A stretch of 64,000 bases of DNA from Pseudomonas putida (GTDB taxonomy: Bacteria; Pseudomonadota; Gammaproteobacteria; Pseudomonadales; Pseudomonadaceae), in NCBI RefSeq assembly GCF_002741075.1, contig NZ_CP016634.1, positions 3,812,001-3,876,000 of the forward strand. The letters run 5' to 3'. A program made the position numbers and the translations under genes. The stretch's first letter is position 1. Every line of letters begins with the position of its first letter. The notes under the pieces were generated by a model. The model ran no database searches and was not told where the DNA came from. It worked only from the letters and a program-made list of their open reading frames with translations. Positions 47,081 through 57,034 of this stretch are shown here, one piece after another.

Positions 47081-49783
47081 ATGACCCAGGTGGATCCCGA
47101 GCTGTTCGACCGGGGCCAGTTCCAGGCGGAACTGGCCCTCAAGGCAAGCCCCATCGCGGCCTTCAAGAAAGCCATCCGCCAGGCGGGTACGGTGCTCGAC
47201 CGACGCTTTCGGGGGGGCTGCGAGATCCGCCCCCTCATCGAGGCCCGCGCCTGGTTCGTCGACAACATCCTGCAACAGGCCTGGAACCAGTTCGATTGGC
47301 GCGACCAGACCGGCATCGCCCTGGTGGCCGTCGGCGGCTATGGCCGTGGCGAGTTGCACCCCTGGTCGGATATAGACCTGCTGATCCTGCTCGACAGCGC
47401 CGAGCATGAGCAGTATCGCGATGCCATCGAGCGCTTCCTCACACTGCTCTGGGACATCGGCCTGGAAGTCGGCCAGAGCGTGCGCACGGTCGATGAATGC
47501 GCCGAACAGGCCCGCGCCGACCTGACCGTCATCACCAACCTGATGGAAAGCCGCACCATCGCCGGCCCCGAAGCCCTGCGCCAGCGCATGCTGGATGTGA
47601 CCAGCACCGAGCACATGTGGCCGAGCAAGGAGTTCTTCCTGGCCAAGCGCGCCGAACTCAAGGCCCGCCACCACAAGTACAACGACACCGAATACAACCT
47701 CGAACCCAACGTCAAAGGCTCTCCAGGCGGCCTGCGCGACATCCAGACCGTCCTCTGGGTGGCGCGCCGGCAGTACGGCACACTGAACCTCCACGCCCTA
47801 GCCGGTGAAGACTTCCTGCTGGAAAGCGAGAACGAGCTGCTGGCCTCTTCCCAGGCCTTTCTGTGGCGCGTGCGCTACGCCTTGCACATGCTTGCCGGGC
47901 GCGCCGAGGACCGCCTGCTGTTCGACCACCAGCGCAGTATCGCCGCACTGCTCGGCTACAGCGATGAGAACCCCAAGCGGGCCATCGAGCAGTTCATGCA
48001 GCAGTACTACCGGGTGGTGATGAGCATCAGCCAGCTGTGCGACCTGATCATCCAGCACTTCGAGGAAGTCATCCTCGCTGACGAGGACAGCGGCACCACC
48101 CAGCCGCTCAATGCTCGCTTCCGCCTGCACGATGGCTACATCGAAGCGGTGAGCCCGAACGTGTTCAAGCGCACGCCATTCGCCATGCTGGAGATCTTCG
48201 TGCTGATGGCCCAGCACCCGGAGATCAAGGGCGTGCGCGCCGACACCGTGCGTCAGCTGCGTGAACACCGTCACCTGATCAACGACAAGTTCCGCAACGA
48301 TATCCGCAACACCAGTCTGTTCATCGAGCTGTTCAAGTGCGAGATCGGCATCCATCGCAACCTGCGCCGAATGAACCGCTACGGCATCCTTGGCCGTTAC
48401 CTGCCGGAATTCGGCCTGATCGTCGGGCAGATGCAACATGACCTGTTCCACATCTATACGGTCGATGCCCACACCCTCAACCTGATCAAGCACCTGCGCA
48501 AACTACAGTACACCCCGGTGTCGGAGAAATTCCCGCTGGCCAGCAAGCTCATGGGCCGCCTGCCCAAACCCGAGCTGATTTACCTGGCCGGCCTGTATCA
48601 CGACATCGGCAAGGGTCGCCAGGGCGACCACTCCGAGCTGGGCGCGGTGGACGCACAGGCCTTCTGCGAGCGCCATCAGTTGCCCGCCTGGGACAGCAAA
48701 CTGATCGTCTGGCTGGTGCAGCAGCACCTGGTGATGTCCACCACCGCCCAACGCAAGGACCTCTCCGACCCACAGGTGATCAACGATTTCGCCCTGCTGG
48801 TGGGCGACGAGACACGCCTGGACTACCTCTACGTGCTGACCGTGGCCGACATCAACGCCACCAACCCCAGCCTGTGGAACTCCTGGCGCGCCAGCCTGCT
48901 GCGCCAACTCTATACCGAGACCAAGCGCGCCCTGCGCCGGGGCCTGGAAAACCCGCTGGACCGCGAGGAGCAGATCCGTCAGACGCAGACCGCGGCACTG
49001 GACATCCTGGTACGCGAGGGCACCGACCCGGACGATGTGGAGCAGCTCTGGGCCCAGTTGGGAGACGATTACTTCCTGCGTCACACCGCCGCCGACGTGG
49101 CCTGGCACAGCGATGCGATCCTCCAGCAACCGGCCGATGGCGGCCCGCTGGTGCTGATCAAGGAAACCACCCAGCGCGAGTTCGAAGGCGGCACGCAGAT
49201 TTTCATCTATGCACCGGACCAGCACGACTTCTTCGCCGTGACCGTGGCTGCGATGTCCCAGCTCAACCTGAACATCCATGATGCACGGATCATCACCTCC
49301 AGCAGCCAGTTCACCCTCGACACCTATATTGTCCTGGACAACGACGGCGGCTCGATCGGCGACAATCCACAGCGGGTCAAGCAGATCCGCGACGGCCTGA
49401 CCGAAGCCCTGCGCAATCCCGAGAACTACCCGACCATCATCCAGCGCCGGGTGCCGCGCCAGCTCAAGCACTTCACCTTCGCCCCGCAGGTGACCATTCA
49501 CAACGACGCCCAGCGGCCGGTGACCATCCTCGAGATCACCGCGCCCGACCGCCCTGGCCTGCTGGCCAGGATCGGCAGGATCTTCCTGGAGTTCGACCTG
49601 TCGCTGCAGAACGCCAAGATCGCCACCTTGGGCGAGCGCGTGGAAGACGTGTTCTTCATCACCGATGCCAACAACCAGCCGCTGTCCGACCCGCAACTGT
49701 GCCTTCGCCTGCAGGAAGCCATCATCAAGCAGTTGCAGGCCGGCCAGGCCAGCGACGCCAGCCCGACCCGCGTGACCTTTTAA
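47081..49783 (+). CDS. glnD: PII uridylyltransferase/uridylyl-removing enzyme GlnD
   Basis: 900-residue nitrogen sensor. Order: nucleotidyltransferase domain with [19 protein letters not shown] (about residue 85), HD hydrolase domain with [16 protein letters not shown] (about residue 507), and two C-terminal ACT domains (about residues 705 to 890) that sense glutamine. It modifies PII proteins and so controls glutamine synthetase adenylylation and NtrB/NtrC. It follows map by 31 nt and leads into dapC. Confidence 0.98.
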   Translation: MTQVDPELFDRGQFQAELALKASPIAAFKKAIRQAGTVLDRRFRGGCEIRPLIEARAWFVDNILQQAWNQFDWRDQTGIALVAVGGYGRGELHPWSDIDLLILLDSAEHEQYRDAIERFLTLLWDIGLEVGQSVRTVDECAEQARADLTVITNLMESRTIAGPEALRQRMLDVTSTEHMWPSKEFFLAKRAELKARHHKYNDTEYNLEPNVKGSPGGLRDIQTVLWVARRQYGTLNLHALAGEDFLLESENELLASSQAFLWRVRYALHMLAGRAEDRLLFDHQRSIAALLGYSDENPKRAIEQFMQQYYRVVMSISQLCDLIIQHFEEVILADEDSGTTQPLNARFRLHDGYIEAVSPNVFKRTPFAMLEIFVLMAQHPEIKGVRADTVRQLREHRHLINDKFRNDIRNTSLFIELFKCEIGIHRNLRRMNRYGILGRYLPEFGLIVGQMQHDLFHIYTVDAHTLNLIKHLRKLQYTPVSEKFPLASKLMGRLPKPELIYLAGLYHDIGKGRQGDHSELGAVDAQAFCERHQLPAWDSKLIVWLVQQHLVMSTTAQRKDLSDPQVINDFALLVGDETRLDYLYVLTVADINATNPSLWNSWRASLLRQLYTETKRALRRGLENPLDREEQIRQTQTAALDILVREGTDPDDVEQLWAQLGDDYFLRHTAADVAWHSDAILQQPADGGPLVLIKETTQREFEGGTQIFIYAPDQHDFFAVTVAAMSQLNLNIHDARIITSSSQFTLDTYIVLDNDGGSIGDNPQRVKQIRDGLTEALRNPENYPTIIQRRVPRQLKHFTFAPQVTIHNDAQRPVTILEITAPDRPGLLARIGRIFLEFDLSLQNAKIATLGERVEDVFFITDANNQPLSDPQLCLRLQEAIIKQLQAGQASDASPTRVTF

Positions 49784-49813
49784 CGATTAGACGATTGACG
49801 AGACCTTGCGCCG

Positions 49814-51007
49814 ATGAACCATGCCCTGACCCAGCTTCAGCCCTACCCGTTCGAGAAACTCCGCGCCCTGCTGGGCAGCGTGAAGCCTGCGGCGGACAAG
49901 CGCGCCATCGCCCTGTCGATCGGCGAGCCGAAGCACGAATCGCCGGCGTTCGTCGCCCAGGCCATCGCCGACAACCTCGACAAGCTGGCGGTGTACCCGA
50001 GCACCATCGGTCTGCCGGCCCTGCGCCAGGCCATCGGCCAATGGTGCGAACGACGCTTCGGCGTACCGGCCGGCTGGCTCGATGCCGACCGCCATATCCT
50101 GCCAGTCAACGGCACCCGCGAAGCGCTCTTCGCCTTCACCCAGGCCGTGGTCAACCGCGCCGATGACGGCCTGGTGGTCAGCCCCAACCCGTTCTACCAA
50201 ATCTATGAAGGCGCGGCCCTGCTGGCAGGCGCCACGCCGCACTACCTGCCGTGCCTGGAAAGCAATGGCTTCAATCCTGACTTCGACGCCGTACCGGCCG
50301 AGGTTTGGAAGCGTTGCCAGATCCTCTTCCTGTGCTCGCCCGGCAACCCCACCGGCGCCCTGGTGCCGATGGATACCCTGAAGAAACTGATCGCCCTGGC
50401 CGATGAGCACGACTTCGTGATCGCCGCCGACGAGTGTTACAGCGAGCTGTACTTCGACGAAGACGCCCCGCCACCTGGCCTGCTCAGCGCCTGCGCCGAG
50501 CTGGGCCGCAGCGATTTCGCGCGCTGCGTGGTGTTCCACAGTCTGTCCAAGCGCTCCAACCTGCCAGGCCTGCGCTCCGGCTTCGTGGCCGGCGATGCCA
50601 AGATCATCAAGCCATTCCTGCTCTATCGCACCTACCACGGCTGCGCCATGCCGGTGCAGACCCAACTGGCAAGCGTCGCGGCCTGGCAGGACGAAGCCCA
50701 TGTGCGCGAGAACCGCGACCAGTACCGGGCCAAGTACGACGCGGTGCTGGACATTCTCCAGCCCGTGATGGACGTGCAGCGTCCCGATGGCAGCTTCTAC
50801 CTGTGGGCCAAGGTGCCCGGCAGCGATGCTGACTTCACCCGCGATCTGTTCGAAGCCGAGCATGTGACCGTGGTGCCGGGCTCGTATCTGTCTCGTGAAG
50901 CGGATGGGGTCAACCCAGGTGCTGGCCGCGTGCGCATGGCGCTGGTCGCACCGCTGGCCGAGTGCATCGAGGCGGCGGAGCGGATTCGCGCATTCCTGAT
51001 GCGCTGA
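49814..51007 (+). CDS. dapC: Succinyldiaminopimelate transaminase
   Basis: 397-residue class I aminotransferase. The PLP Lys is in HSLSKRSNLPGLRSGF; other blocks are SPGNPTGALVPMD and ADECYSELYFDE. Family members in this position convert N-succinyl-2-amino-6-ketopimelate to succinyl-DAP for lysine and peptidoglycan. dapD and dapE lie 3 kb and 10 kb downstream, supporting the role. It is 30 nt after glnD. Confidence 0.93.
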   Translation: MNHALTQLQPYPFEKLRALLGSVKPAADKRAIALSIGEPKHESPAFVAQAIADNLDKLAVYPSTIGLPALRQAIGQWCERRFGVPAGWLDADRHILPVNGTREALFAFTQAVVNRADDGLVVSPNPFYQIYEGAALLAGATPHYLPCLESNGFNPDFDAVPAEVWKRCQILFLCSPGNPTGALVPMDTLKKLIALADEHDFVIAADECYSELYFDEDAPPPGLLSACAELGRSDFARCVVFHSLSKRSNLPGLRSGFVAGDAKIIKPFLLYRTYHGCAMPVQTQLASVAAWQDEAHVRENRDQYRAKYDAVLDILQPVMDVQRPDGSFYLWAKVPGSDADFTRDLFEAEHVTVVPGSYLSREADGVNPGAGRVRMALVAPLAECIEAAERIRAFLMR

Positions 51008-51061
51008 AATGGCGACACGCGCTTGAGCAATATGTACCGCACCTAGCCATTGGCGACAGGC

Positions 51062-51097
51062 AAAGCTCCGCAAACCTTTTCTCATTGCGGAGCTTTT
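51062..51097 (+). terminator. dapC terminator
   Basis: Perfect 12-bp stem, AAAGCTCCGCAA and its complement, with an 11-nt loop and TTTT. Confidence 0.9.
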
Positions 51098-51142
51098 CCC
51101 TTGAATTCACTGATCTTTCCTCGTCGACGCGCGCCCCTGGAC

Positions 51143-51841
51143 ATGCAACAAGCGCACGCCCTGGCGATCGCTGAAAACCCTCGCAACGCCGGCCCCGCGC
51201 CGCAGGCCAATCGCCGCAAACGCGCCCTTGCCGTACATGGCAAGCTATGGCGCCCAGGCCGTACGATTTGGGTCTCATTCCTGGGCTCGCCTAATCGGCG
51301 CCTGAAGACCGATATCTTCGACCTGGCCAGCCAATGGCTAGACCAATCCGACGCCAACCTGTCGCTCGAGCTTGCGCTGGATGACAACCCGCGGGCGCAG
51401 ATCCGGGTACGTGCACACCCGTCGCTGGTGCACAACGAATCCCTGGTTGGCACCGACGCGCTGACGGCGAGGGGCGAAACCATGAACCTGAACGTTGTAC
51501 CGGCACATCCCAGCTTCGAACATGTCGTGCTGCATGAATTCGGCCACGCCCTGGGCGCGGAGCACGAGCATCAGCACCCTGGGGCAAACATCCCCTGGAA
51601 CCTGCCCGAGGTGCTGAAAAGCGTCACCGCGATACCGGGCTGGACCTACCAGCATGTGATGCAGGAAATGATCAGTACGCGGGATGACGTCGGCCTGATC
51701 AAGACCGACTACGATCCCGGCTCGGTCATGCACTATCCGGTTCCCCAGTCCTTCACCTTAGGCGACTGGGAAATAGGGCTGAACAGTGAGCTGAGCGAAA
51801 AAGACCTCGCGTTCATGCGCCTGGCCTATCCCCACGACTGA
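51143..51841 (+). CDS. Metzincin-type zinc metallopeptidase, uncharacterised
   Basis: About 232 residues from ATG 51143 (MQQAHALAIAENP). A TTG at 51101 lies after a GGAG that is part of the dapC terminator, so I do not favour it. The zinc motif is HEFGHALGAEH (HExxHxxGxxH) followed by EHQHPG; the Met-turn is SVMHYPVP. These mark a metzincin, closest in feel to the astacin/M12 group. There is no signal peptide or membrane segment, so it may act inside the cell or leave by a leaderless route. Metzincins are usually secreted, so this is odd. Function and substrate are unknown. It stands alone between a dapC terminator and a convergent antiporter. Confidence 0.72.
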   Translation: MQQAHALAIAENPRNAGPAPQANRRKRALAVHGKLWRPGRTIWVSFLGSPNRRLKTDIFDLASQWLDQSDANLSLELALDDNPRAQIRVRAHPSLVHNESLVGTDALTARGETMNLNVVPAHPSFEHVVLHEFGHALGAEHEHQHPGANIPWNLPEVLKSVTAIPGWTYQHVMQEMISTRDDVGLIKTDYDPGSVMHYPVPQSFTLGDWEIGLNSELSEKDLAFMRLAYPHD

Positions 51842-51846
51842 TGGCC

Positions 51847-53493
51847 TCAGCGCACCTGGCCTAGGTTCGCCTCACTGAGGTCGAGTTCGCCCAGCACCTG
51901 GCGCACCACCTCATCGCCCACCAGATGCTGGCGATGCAGGTTGTACAGTTCAAGCCGCTGGGCGCGCAGCGCACGCAGGCGTAGGCGACGCTCCAGCAGG
52001 TCCATCTGCTCGGCCAGGGCTCGGGCCTCCGCCGAGTCGTTGTAGCTGTCCAGTTCATCGCGGTATTCGGCCATCAGACGCGCCTTCAACTCGGTGGCCA
52101 AGGTGGCCTGGGTTGCGTCCTGCGGGGCGCTGGTATCGATCACTTCCTCCGCCTCCAGCGCATGGATCGCCGCTTCTGCCGTCCGTCGCCAGGCCTCCTG
52201 GACCTCCTGGCGCAAGCGATCATCCGGGCTGCGGGTAACGCCGCGCAGCAGGACCGGCAAGGTGATCACCGCACAGATCAGCGACAGCAGGATCACCCCC
52301 GCGGCAATGAAGATGAGCAGGTCGCGCTCAGGGAAGGCTTTACCGGCCCCCATCAGCAAAGGTATCGACATCACACCGGCCAGGGTCACGGCACCGCGTA
52401 CCCCACCCAAGGTCAGCAGCCAGCAGGAGCGCGCAGTCGGCAGCAGCACCAGCTCCGGCTTGCCGCGCCAGCGCCTCACCACACCGATCGCACGCCAGAT
52501 GCTCTGCACCCAGATGAAACGCAACAGGATCAGTGCCGCGAAGATGGCCACCACGTCAAGGCAGCGCCAGGCCAACGTTGGCCATACCGCGGCTTCATCG
52601 GTGACCACGGCCTTGACGATGTCCGGCAACTGCAACCCCAGCAACAGGAAGATCAGGCCATTGAAGGCGAACTCCAGCAGCGACCAGACACTGCGATTGA
52701 GCAGGCGTGTGCTGGTCTGGCGCGGCAACAGGTCGAGCCAGCTCTGCATCATCCCCGCTGCCACCGCTGAGAGGATGCCCGACACTCCCAGGCGCTCGGC
52801 CAACACATAGGCGGCGAACGGCAGCAGCAGCATGAACACCACATGGGTCGCCGGATCGTCCCAGCCCCGGGTGATCATCCACATGCGCAGGCGCCCGACC
52901 AGCCAGCTCAGTACCACGCCCACACCCAGGCCACCCAGGGCGACAAGCACGAAAGTGAGGCTGGCATCGGCCAACGAAAACACACCGGTAATGGCCGCAG
53001 CCAGGGCGAACTTGAAGGTCACCAGACCCGAGGCATCGTTCATCAGCGCTTCGCCCTGGAGCATGTGCATCAGCGGCGTGGGCAGGCGGTCCTGGGTGAT
53101 GGCCGATACCGCCACCGCATCGGTAGGCGACAGCACTGCCGCCAGGGCGAAGGCCACCGCCAGGGGAATGTTTGGCAGCAGCCAGTGAATGAAGTAACCG
53201 GCACCGACCACGGTGAACAGCACCAGCCCCACTGCCAGCGCCACCACCGGCCCGCGGATGCGCCATAGTTCACGCTTGGGCATGCGCCAGCCATCGGCGA
53301 ACAGCAAGGGAGGCAGGAACAGAAACAGGAACAACTCCGGATCCAGCGCGACATGCAGCCCGAGGGTGGGCCAGGCCAGCAGCGCCCCGGCGCCAATCTG
53401 CACCAGCGGCAGTGGCAGCGGAATCACCCGCCCCACCAACTTCGACAAGCTCACCAGCATCAGCAGGATTAGAACGGTATAGGCTGACTGCAT
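51847..53493 (-). CDS. CPA1-family Na+/H+ antiporter
   Basis: 548-residue cation/proton antiporter. About 12 membrane segments, the ion-binding region with LSPTDAVAVSAI and the ND motif in GEALMNDASGLVTFKF typical of NhaP/CPA1 proteins. A cytoplasmic, charged C-terminus (about residues 425-548) is rich in Arg, Glu and Leu and may be regulatory. I choose MQSAYTVLILLM (53493), which has AGAGGAAG upstream. It probably exports Na+ or K+ for pH and salt homeostasis. It is convergent with the metallopeptidase with a 5-nt gap. Confidence 0.9.
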   Translation of the reverse strand: MQSAYTVLILLMLVSLSKLVGRVIPLPLPLVQIGAGALLAWPTLGLHVALDPELFLFLFLPPLLFADGWRMPKRELWRIRGPVVALAVGLVLFTVVGAGYFIHWLLPNIPLAVAFALAAVLSPTDAVAVSAITQDRLPTPLMHMLQGEALMNDASGLVTFKFALAAAITGVFSLADASLTFVLVALGGLGVGVVLSWLVGRLRMWMITRGWDDPATHVVFMLLLPFAAYVLAERLGVSGILSAVAAGMMQSWLDLLPRQTSTRLLNRSVWSLLEFAFNGLIFLLLGLQLPDIVKAVVTDEAAVWPTLAWRCLDVVAIFAALILLRFIWVQSIWRAIGVVRRWRGKPELVLLPTARSCWLLTLGGVRGAVTLAGVMSIPLLMGAGKAFPERDLLIFIAAGVILLSLICAVITLPVLLRGVTRSPDDRLRQEVQEAWRRTAEAAIHALEAEEVIDTSAPQDATQATLATELKARLMAEYRDELDSYNDSAEARALAEQMDLLERRLRLRALRAQRLELYNLHRQHLVGDEVVRQVLGELDLSEANLGQVR

Positions 53494-53764
53494 CGGCAAA
53501 GCTTCCTCTATGAACGGACAAACGACAGCGCAGGCGAGACATCGTCTTTGAAACAATATGTTAGCGGTGCTCCGCTAGCTTGAGCCGCTGCACGATAGTC
53601 GCAGCCGCCCGCCCAATATGTAACACAATGCTACCCACCTCGATGCGACAAGCCTGCGCGACCACAGCCGTGGCGCTCGATGGAACGATGCCGCATAATC
53701 CGGCGACTTACTTTCGGGAGAACATGGGGAGGATTGGGGAAGCCAATGATCCCCGATGAATTCA

Positions 53765-54112
53765 ATGGCTTACACTCTCTACGGCATCAAAGCGTGCGAC
53801 ACCATGAAGAAGGCCCGTACCTGGCTTGACGAAAAAGCCGTCGGCTATGCCTTTCACGACTACAAGACCCAGGGCATCGACCGCGACAGCCTGAACCGCT
53901 GGTGCGACGAACATGGCTGGGAAGTGGTCCTCAACCGCGCCGGCACCACCTTCCGCAAGCTGGACGACGTCAGCAAGGCCGATCTCGACCAGGCCAAAGC
54001 CGTCGAACTGATGCTGGCCCAGCCTTCGATGATCAAGCGCCCCGTGCTCGATCTCGGTGACCGCACCCTGGTTGGCTTCAAGCCCGACCTGTACGCCGCG
54101 GCACTGGCCTGA
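53765..54112 (+). CDS. ArsC/Spx-like (YffB family) protein
   Basis: About 115 residues from MAYTLYGIKACDTMKKAR (53765); ATG 53756 is 3 codons longer and equally possible. Thioredoxin-fold ArsC-family protein with the first Cys in ACDTMKKAR, a conserved Arg late (IKRPVLDLGDRTLVGFKPD) and no classical arsenate-reductase catalytic set. Related proteins are redox-linked, glutathione-dependent reductases or Spx-like regulators. It precedes dapD by 41 bp, and this pairing is conserved in Pseudomonas, but a role in lysine synthesis is not known. Confidence 0.85.
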   Translation: MAYTLYGIKACDTMKKARTWLDEKAVGYAFHDYKTQGIDRDSLNRWCDEHGWEVVLNRAGTTFRKLDDVSKADLDQAKAVELMLAQPSMIKRPVLDLGDRTLVGFKPDLYAAALA

Positions 54113-54153
54113 ACCGCCTTCGCTTCAACCCCTTATTCGCATGAGGTAATTGC

Positions 54154-55188
54154 ATGTCCACTACCCTGTTCAGCCTGGCCTTCGGTGTCGGCACCCAGAA
54201 CCGCCAGGGCACCTGGCTGGAAGTTTTCTACGCCCAGCCCGTCCTCGCCCCGAGCGCCGAGCTGGTCGCAGCCATCGCGCCGATCCTCGGCTACGAAGGT
54301 GGCAACCAGGCCATTGCCTTCAGCAACGCCCAGGCCGCCCAGCTCGCTGAAGCCGTCAAGGGCGTAGACGCCGCCCAGGCCGCGTTGCTGACACGCCTGG
54401 CCGAAAGCCACAAGCCACTGGTCGCCACCGTGCTGGCCGAGGACGGCGCCCTGACCTCCACCCCGGAGGCATACCTGAAGCTGCACCTGCTGTCGCACCG
54501 CCTGGTCAAGCCGCACGGTGTGAGCCTGGCCGGCATTTTCCCGCTGCTGCCGAACGTCGCCTGGACCAACCAGGGCGCGGTGGACCTGAGCGAGCTGGCC
54601 GAGCTGCAACTGGAAGCGCGCCTGAAGGGCGAGCTGCTGGAAGTGTTCTCGGTGGACAAGTTCCCGAAGATGACCGACTACGTGGTTCCGGCCGGCGTGC
54701 GTATCGCCGACACCGCGCGCGTGCGCCTGGGCGCCTACATCGGCGAAGGCACCACCATCATGCACGAAGGTTTCGTCAACTTTAACGCCGGCACCGAAGG
54801 CCCAGGCATGATCGAAGGCCGCGTCTCCGCAGGCGTCTTCGTCGGCAAGGGCTCGGACCTGGGCGGCGGTTGCTCGACCATGGGTACCCTGTCCGGTGGC
54901 GGCAACATCGTGATCAAGGTCGGTGAAGGCTGCCTGATCGGCGCCAACGCCGGTATCGGTATCCCGTTGGGCGATCGCAACACCGTGGAAGCTGGCCTGT
55001 ACATCACCGCCGGTACCAAGGTGAACCTGCTGGACGAAAACAACCAGCTGGTCAAAGTGGTCAAGGCACGTGACCTGGCCGGCCAGACCGACCTGCTGTT
55101 CCGTCGCAATTCGCTCAATGGCGCGGTGGAGTGCAAGACCCACAAGTCGGCCATCGAGCTGAATGAGGCGCTGCACGCCCACAACTGA
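54154..55188 (+). CDS. dapD: Tetrahydrodipicolinate N-succinyltransferase
   Basis: 344-residue DapD, the acyl-transfer step of the succinylase lysine/DAP pathway. The long N-terminal domain is typical of Pseudomonas enzymes; the C-terminal hexapeptide repeat helix is visible from about residue 170 (RVRLGAYIGEGTTIMHEGFV, then SAGVFVGKGSDLGGG). With dapC and dapE it makes three DAP-pathway genes in this window. Confidence 0.96.
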   Translation: MSTTLFSLAFGVGTQNRQGTWLEVFYAQPVLAPSAELVAAIAPILGYEGGNQAIAFSNAQAAQLAEAVKGVDAAQAALLTRLAESHKPLVATVLAEDGALTSTPEAYLKLHLLSHRLVKPHGVSLAGIFPLLPNVAWTNQGAVDLSELAELQLEARLKGELLEVFSVDKFPKMTDYVVPAGVRIADTARVRLGAYIGEGTTIMHEGFVNFNAGTEGPGMIEGRVSAGVFVGKGSDLGGGCSTMGTLSGGGNIVIKVGEGCLIGANAGIGIPLGDRNTVEAGLYITAGTKVNLLDENNQLVKVVKARDLAGQTDLLFRRNSLNGAVECKTHKSAIELNEALHAHN

Positions 55189-55215
55189 GAACCTGCCCAG
55201 GTTTGAAGTGATAAG

Positions 55216-55249
55216 ATCGGGGCTGACGTCGTGTCAGTCCCGATTTTTC
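55216..55249 (+). terminator. dapD terminator
   Basis: ATCGGGGCTGAC pairs with GTCAGTCCCGAT (one G-T pair), then TTTTTC, about 28 nt after the stop. Confidence 0.85.
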
Positions 55250-55267
55250 ATTCCAGGCCCCGCGATC

Positions 55268-56473
55268 ATGTTCCAGCCCTCCCCCTGGCGTGCCGACTTC
55301 CCCGCCATCGCCGCCCTGCAACGCCAGCACCAGACCTACCTGGACAGCGCCGCCACCACCCAGAAGCCCCAGGCCCTGCTCGATGCCCTGAGCCACTACT
55401 ACGGCCATGGCGCGGCCAATGTGCATCGTGCCCAGCACCTACCCGGTGCATTGGCGACCCAGGCCTTCGAGGCCAGCCGCGACAAGGTCGCCGCCTGGCT
55501 CAACGCCTCCGACTCCCGGCAGATCGTGTTCACCCATGGCGCCACCTCGGCCCTCAACCTGCTGGCTTATGGACTGGAATACCGCTTCGAAGCGGGCGAC
55601 GAGATCGCCATCAGCGCCCTTGAACACCACGCCAACCTGCTGCCCTGGCAGCAGTTGGCGCGTCGCCGCAACCTGCGCCTGGTGGTGCTGCCACTGGATG
55701 AACACGGCCGCATCGACCTGGACCAGGCCCTGCAACTGATCGGCCCACGCACCCGCCTGCTGGCAGTCAGCCAGCTGTCCAACGTGCTTGGCACCTGGCA
55801 GCCATTGCCGGCCCTGCTCGCCCATGCGCGTGCCCAAGGCGCGTTGACCGTGGTCGACGGTGCCCAGGGCGTGGTGCATGGCCGCCATGATGTGCAGCAA
55901 CTGGACTGCGACTTCTACGTGTTCTCCAGCCACAAACTCTATGGCCCTGAAGGTGTCGGCGTACTCTATGGCCGCCAGCAGGCACTGGAGCAAACGCATC
56001 ATTGGCAGTTTGGCGGTGAGATGGTGCAACTGGCCGACTACCACAGCGCCAGCTTCCGTCCCGCGCCACTGGGCTTTGAGGCTGGTACGCCGCCGATCGC
56101 TGGCGTCATCGGGCTAGGGGCGACACTCGATTACCTGGCCAGCCTCGATGCCACGGCCGTGACCCACCACGAAACCAGCCTGCATCACTACCTGCTGCGT
56201 GGCCTGGGCGATCGCGAAGGCATTCGCATCCTGGGCACGCCACAAGCGGCCTTGGTGAGCTTTGTGGTGGAAGGTGTGCACAATGCCGATATCGCCCACC
56301 TGCTCACGGAGCAAGGCATCGCCGTACGAGCTGGCCATCACTGCGCCATGCCGCTGCTCCAAGGGCTGGGCCTGGAGGGGGCAATCCGCGTCTCCCTGGC
56401 TTTGTACAACGACAGCGACGACCTGCAGCGGTTCTTCGACGCCTTGGATCAAGGCCTGGAGCTGCTGCGATGA
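55268..56473 (+). CDS. csdA: Cysteine desulfurase CsdA (SufS-like)
   Basis: 401-residue class V aminotransferase-fold desulfurase. PLP Lys in VFSSHKLYGPEG, active-site Cys in GIAVRAGHHCAMPLLQ. It moves sulfur from cysteine to CsdE. The start MFQPSPWRADFPAIAAL at 55268 is the family start. It overlaps the SufE-like gene by 4 nt, forming a two-gene sulfur-transfer unit, with the target gene tcdA just downstream on the other strand. Confidence 0.93.
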   Translation: MFQPSPWRADFPAIAALQRQHQTYLDSAATTQKPQALLDALSHYYGHGAANVHRAQHLPGALATQAFEASRDKVAAWLNASDSRQIVFTHGATSALNLLAYGLEYRFEAGDEIAISALEHHANLLPWQQLARRRNLRLVVLPLDEHGRIDLDQALQLIGPRTRLLAVSQLSNVLGTWQPLPALLAHARAQGALTVVDGAQGVVHGRHDVQQLDCDFYVFSSHKLYGPEGVGVLYGRQQALEQTHHWQFGGEMVQLADYHSASFRPAPLGFEAGTPPIAGVIGLGATLDYLASLDATAVTHHETSLHHYLLRGLGDREGIRILGTPQAALVSFVVEGVHNADIAHLLTEQGIAVRAGHHCAMPLLQGLGLEGAIRVSLALYNDSDDLQRFFDALDQGLELLR

Positions 56474-56880
56474 GCCTGCCCACTGCTGCCAGCCAAGCGC
56501 TGGAGCACTTCGAGCAAGCCCGGGGCTGGGAGCAACGAGCACGGTTGCTGATGCAGTGGGGCGATCGCCTGGAGCCGCTGACAGAGGCACAGAAGACCGA
56601 AGAGCATCGTGTGCACGGCTGCGAAAGCGTGGTGTGGCTGGTGGCCGAGCACAACGATGGCCAATGGCACTTCAAGGCCAGCAGCGACGCACGTCTGCTG
56701 CGCGGACTGTTGGCGCTGTTGCTGGTGCGGGTGCAGGGCTTGCCCAATGAGCAGCTGGCGCAGGTCGATCTGCGCGGCTGGTTTACCCAGTTGGGGCTGG
56801 AGCGCCAGCTCTCGCCGTCACGCAGCAATGGCTTGCATGCGGTGTTGCAGCGGATGGCCGAATTGGCGGCTTGCCCGTGA
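56470..56880 (+). CDS. csdE: SufE/CsdE-family sulfur acceptor
   Basis: 136-residue SufE-type protein. The acceptor Cys is in EHRVHGCESVVWLVAE. It stimulates the desulfurase and carries persulfide. Start MSLPTAASQALEHFEQ overlaps csdA by 4 nt. By neighbourhood (csdA, tcdA) I favour CsdE over SufE. Confidence 0.9.
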   Translation: MSLPTAASQALEHFEQARGWEQRARLLMQWGDRLEPLTEAQKTEEHRVHGCESVVWLVAEHNDGQWHFKASSDARLLRGLLALLLVRVQGLPNEQLAQVDLRGWFTQLGLERQLSPSRSNGLHAVLQRMAELAACP

Positions 56881-56893
56881 TTCGGCGCTGCGC

Positions 56894-56922
56894 TCTTCGC
56901 GGGTGAACCCGCTCCCACAGGT
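56894..56922. repeat. REP unit between csdE and tcdA
   Basis: CTCTTCGCGGGTGAACCCGC (56893-56912), then TCCCACAGG, a single P. putida type REP in the 154-bp gap between convergent genes. Confidence 0.8.
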
Positions 56923-57034
56923 TCTGTATTGCACTCAGACTTACCGCTGTGCCTGTAAACCCACAAAGGGTGCCTGGGGCCACCACAATCCGTCGCCCTT
57001 AGTTCCCACCAGGCGTCGGGGAGCGATCACCGGC

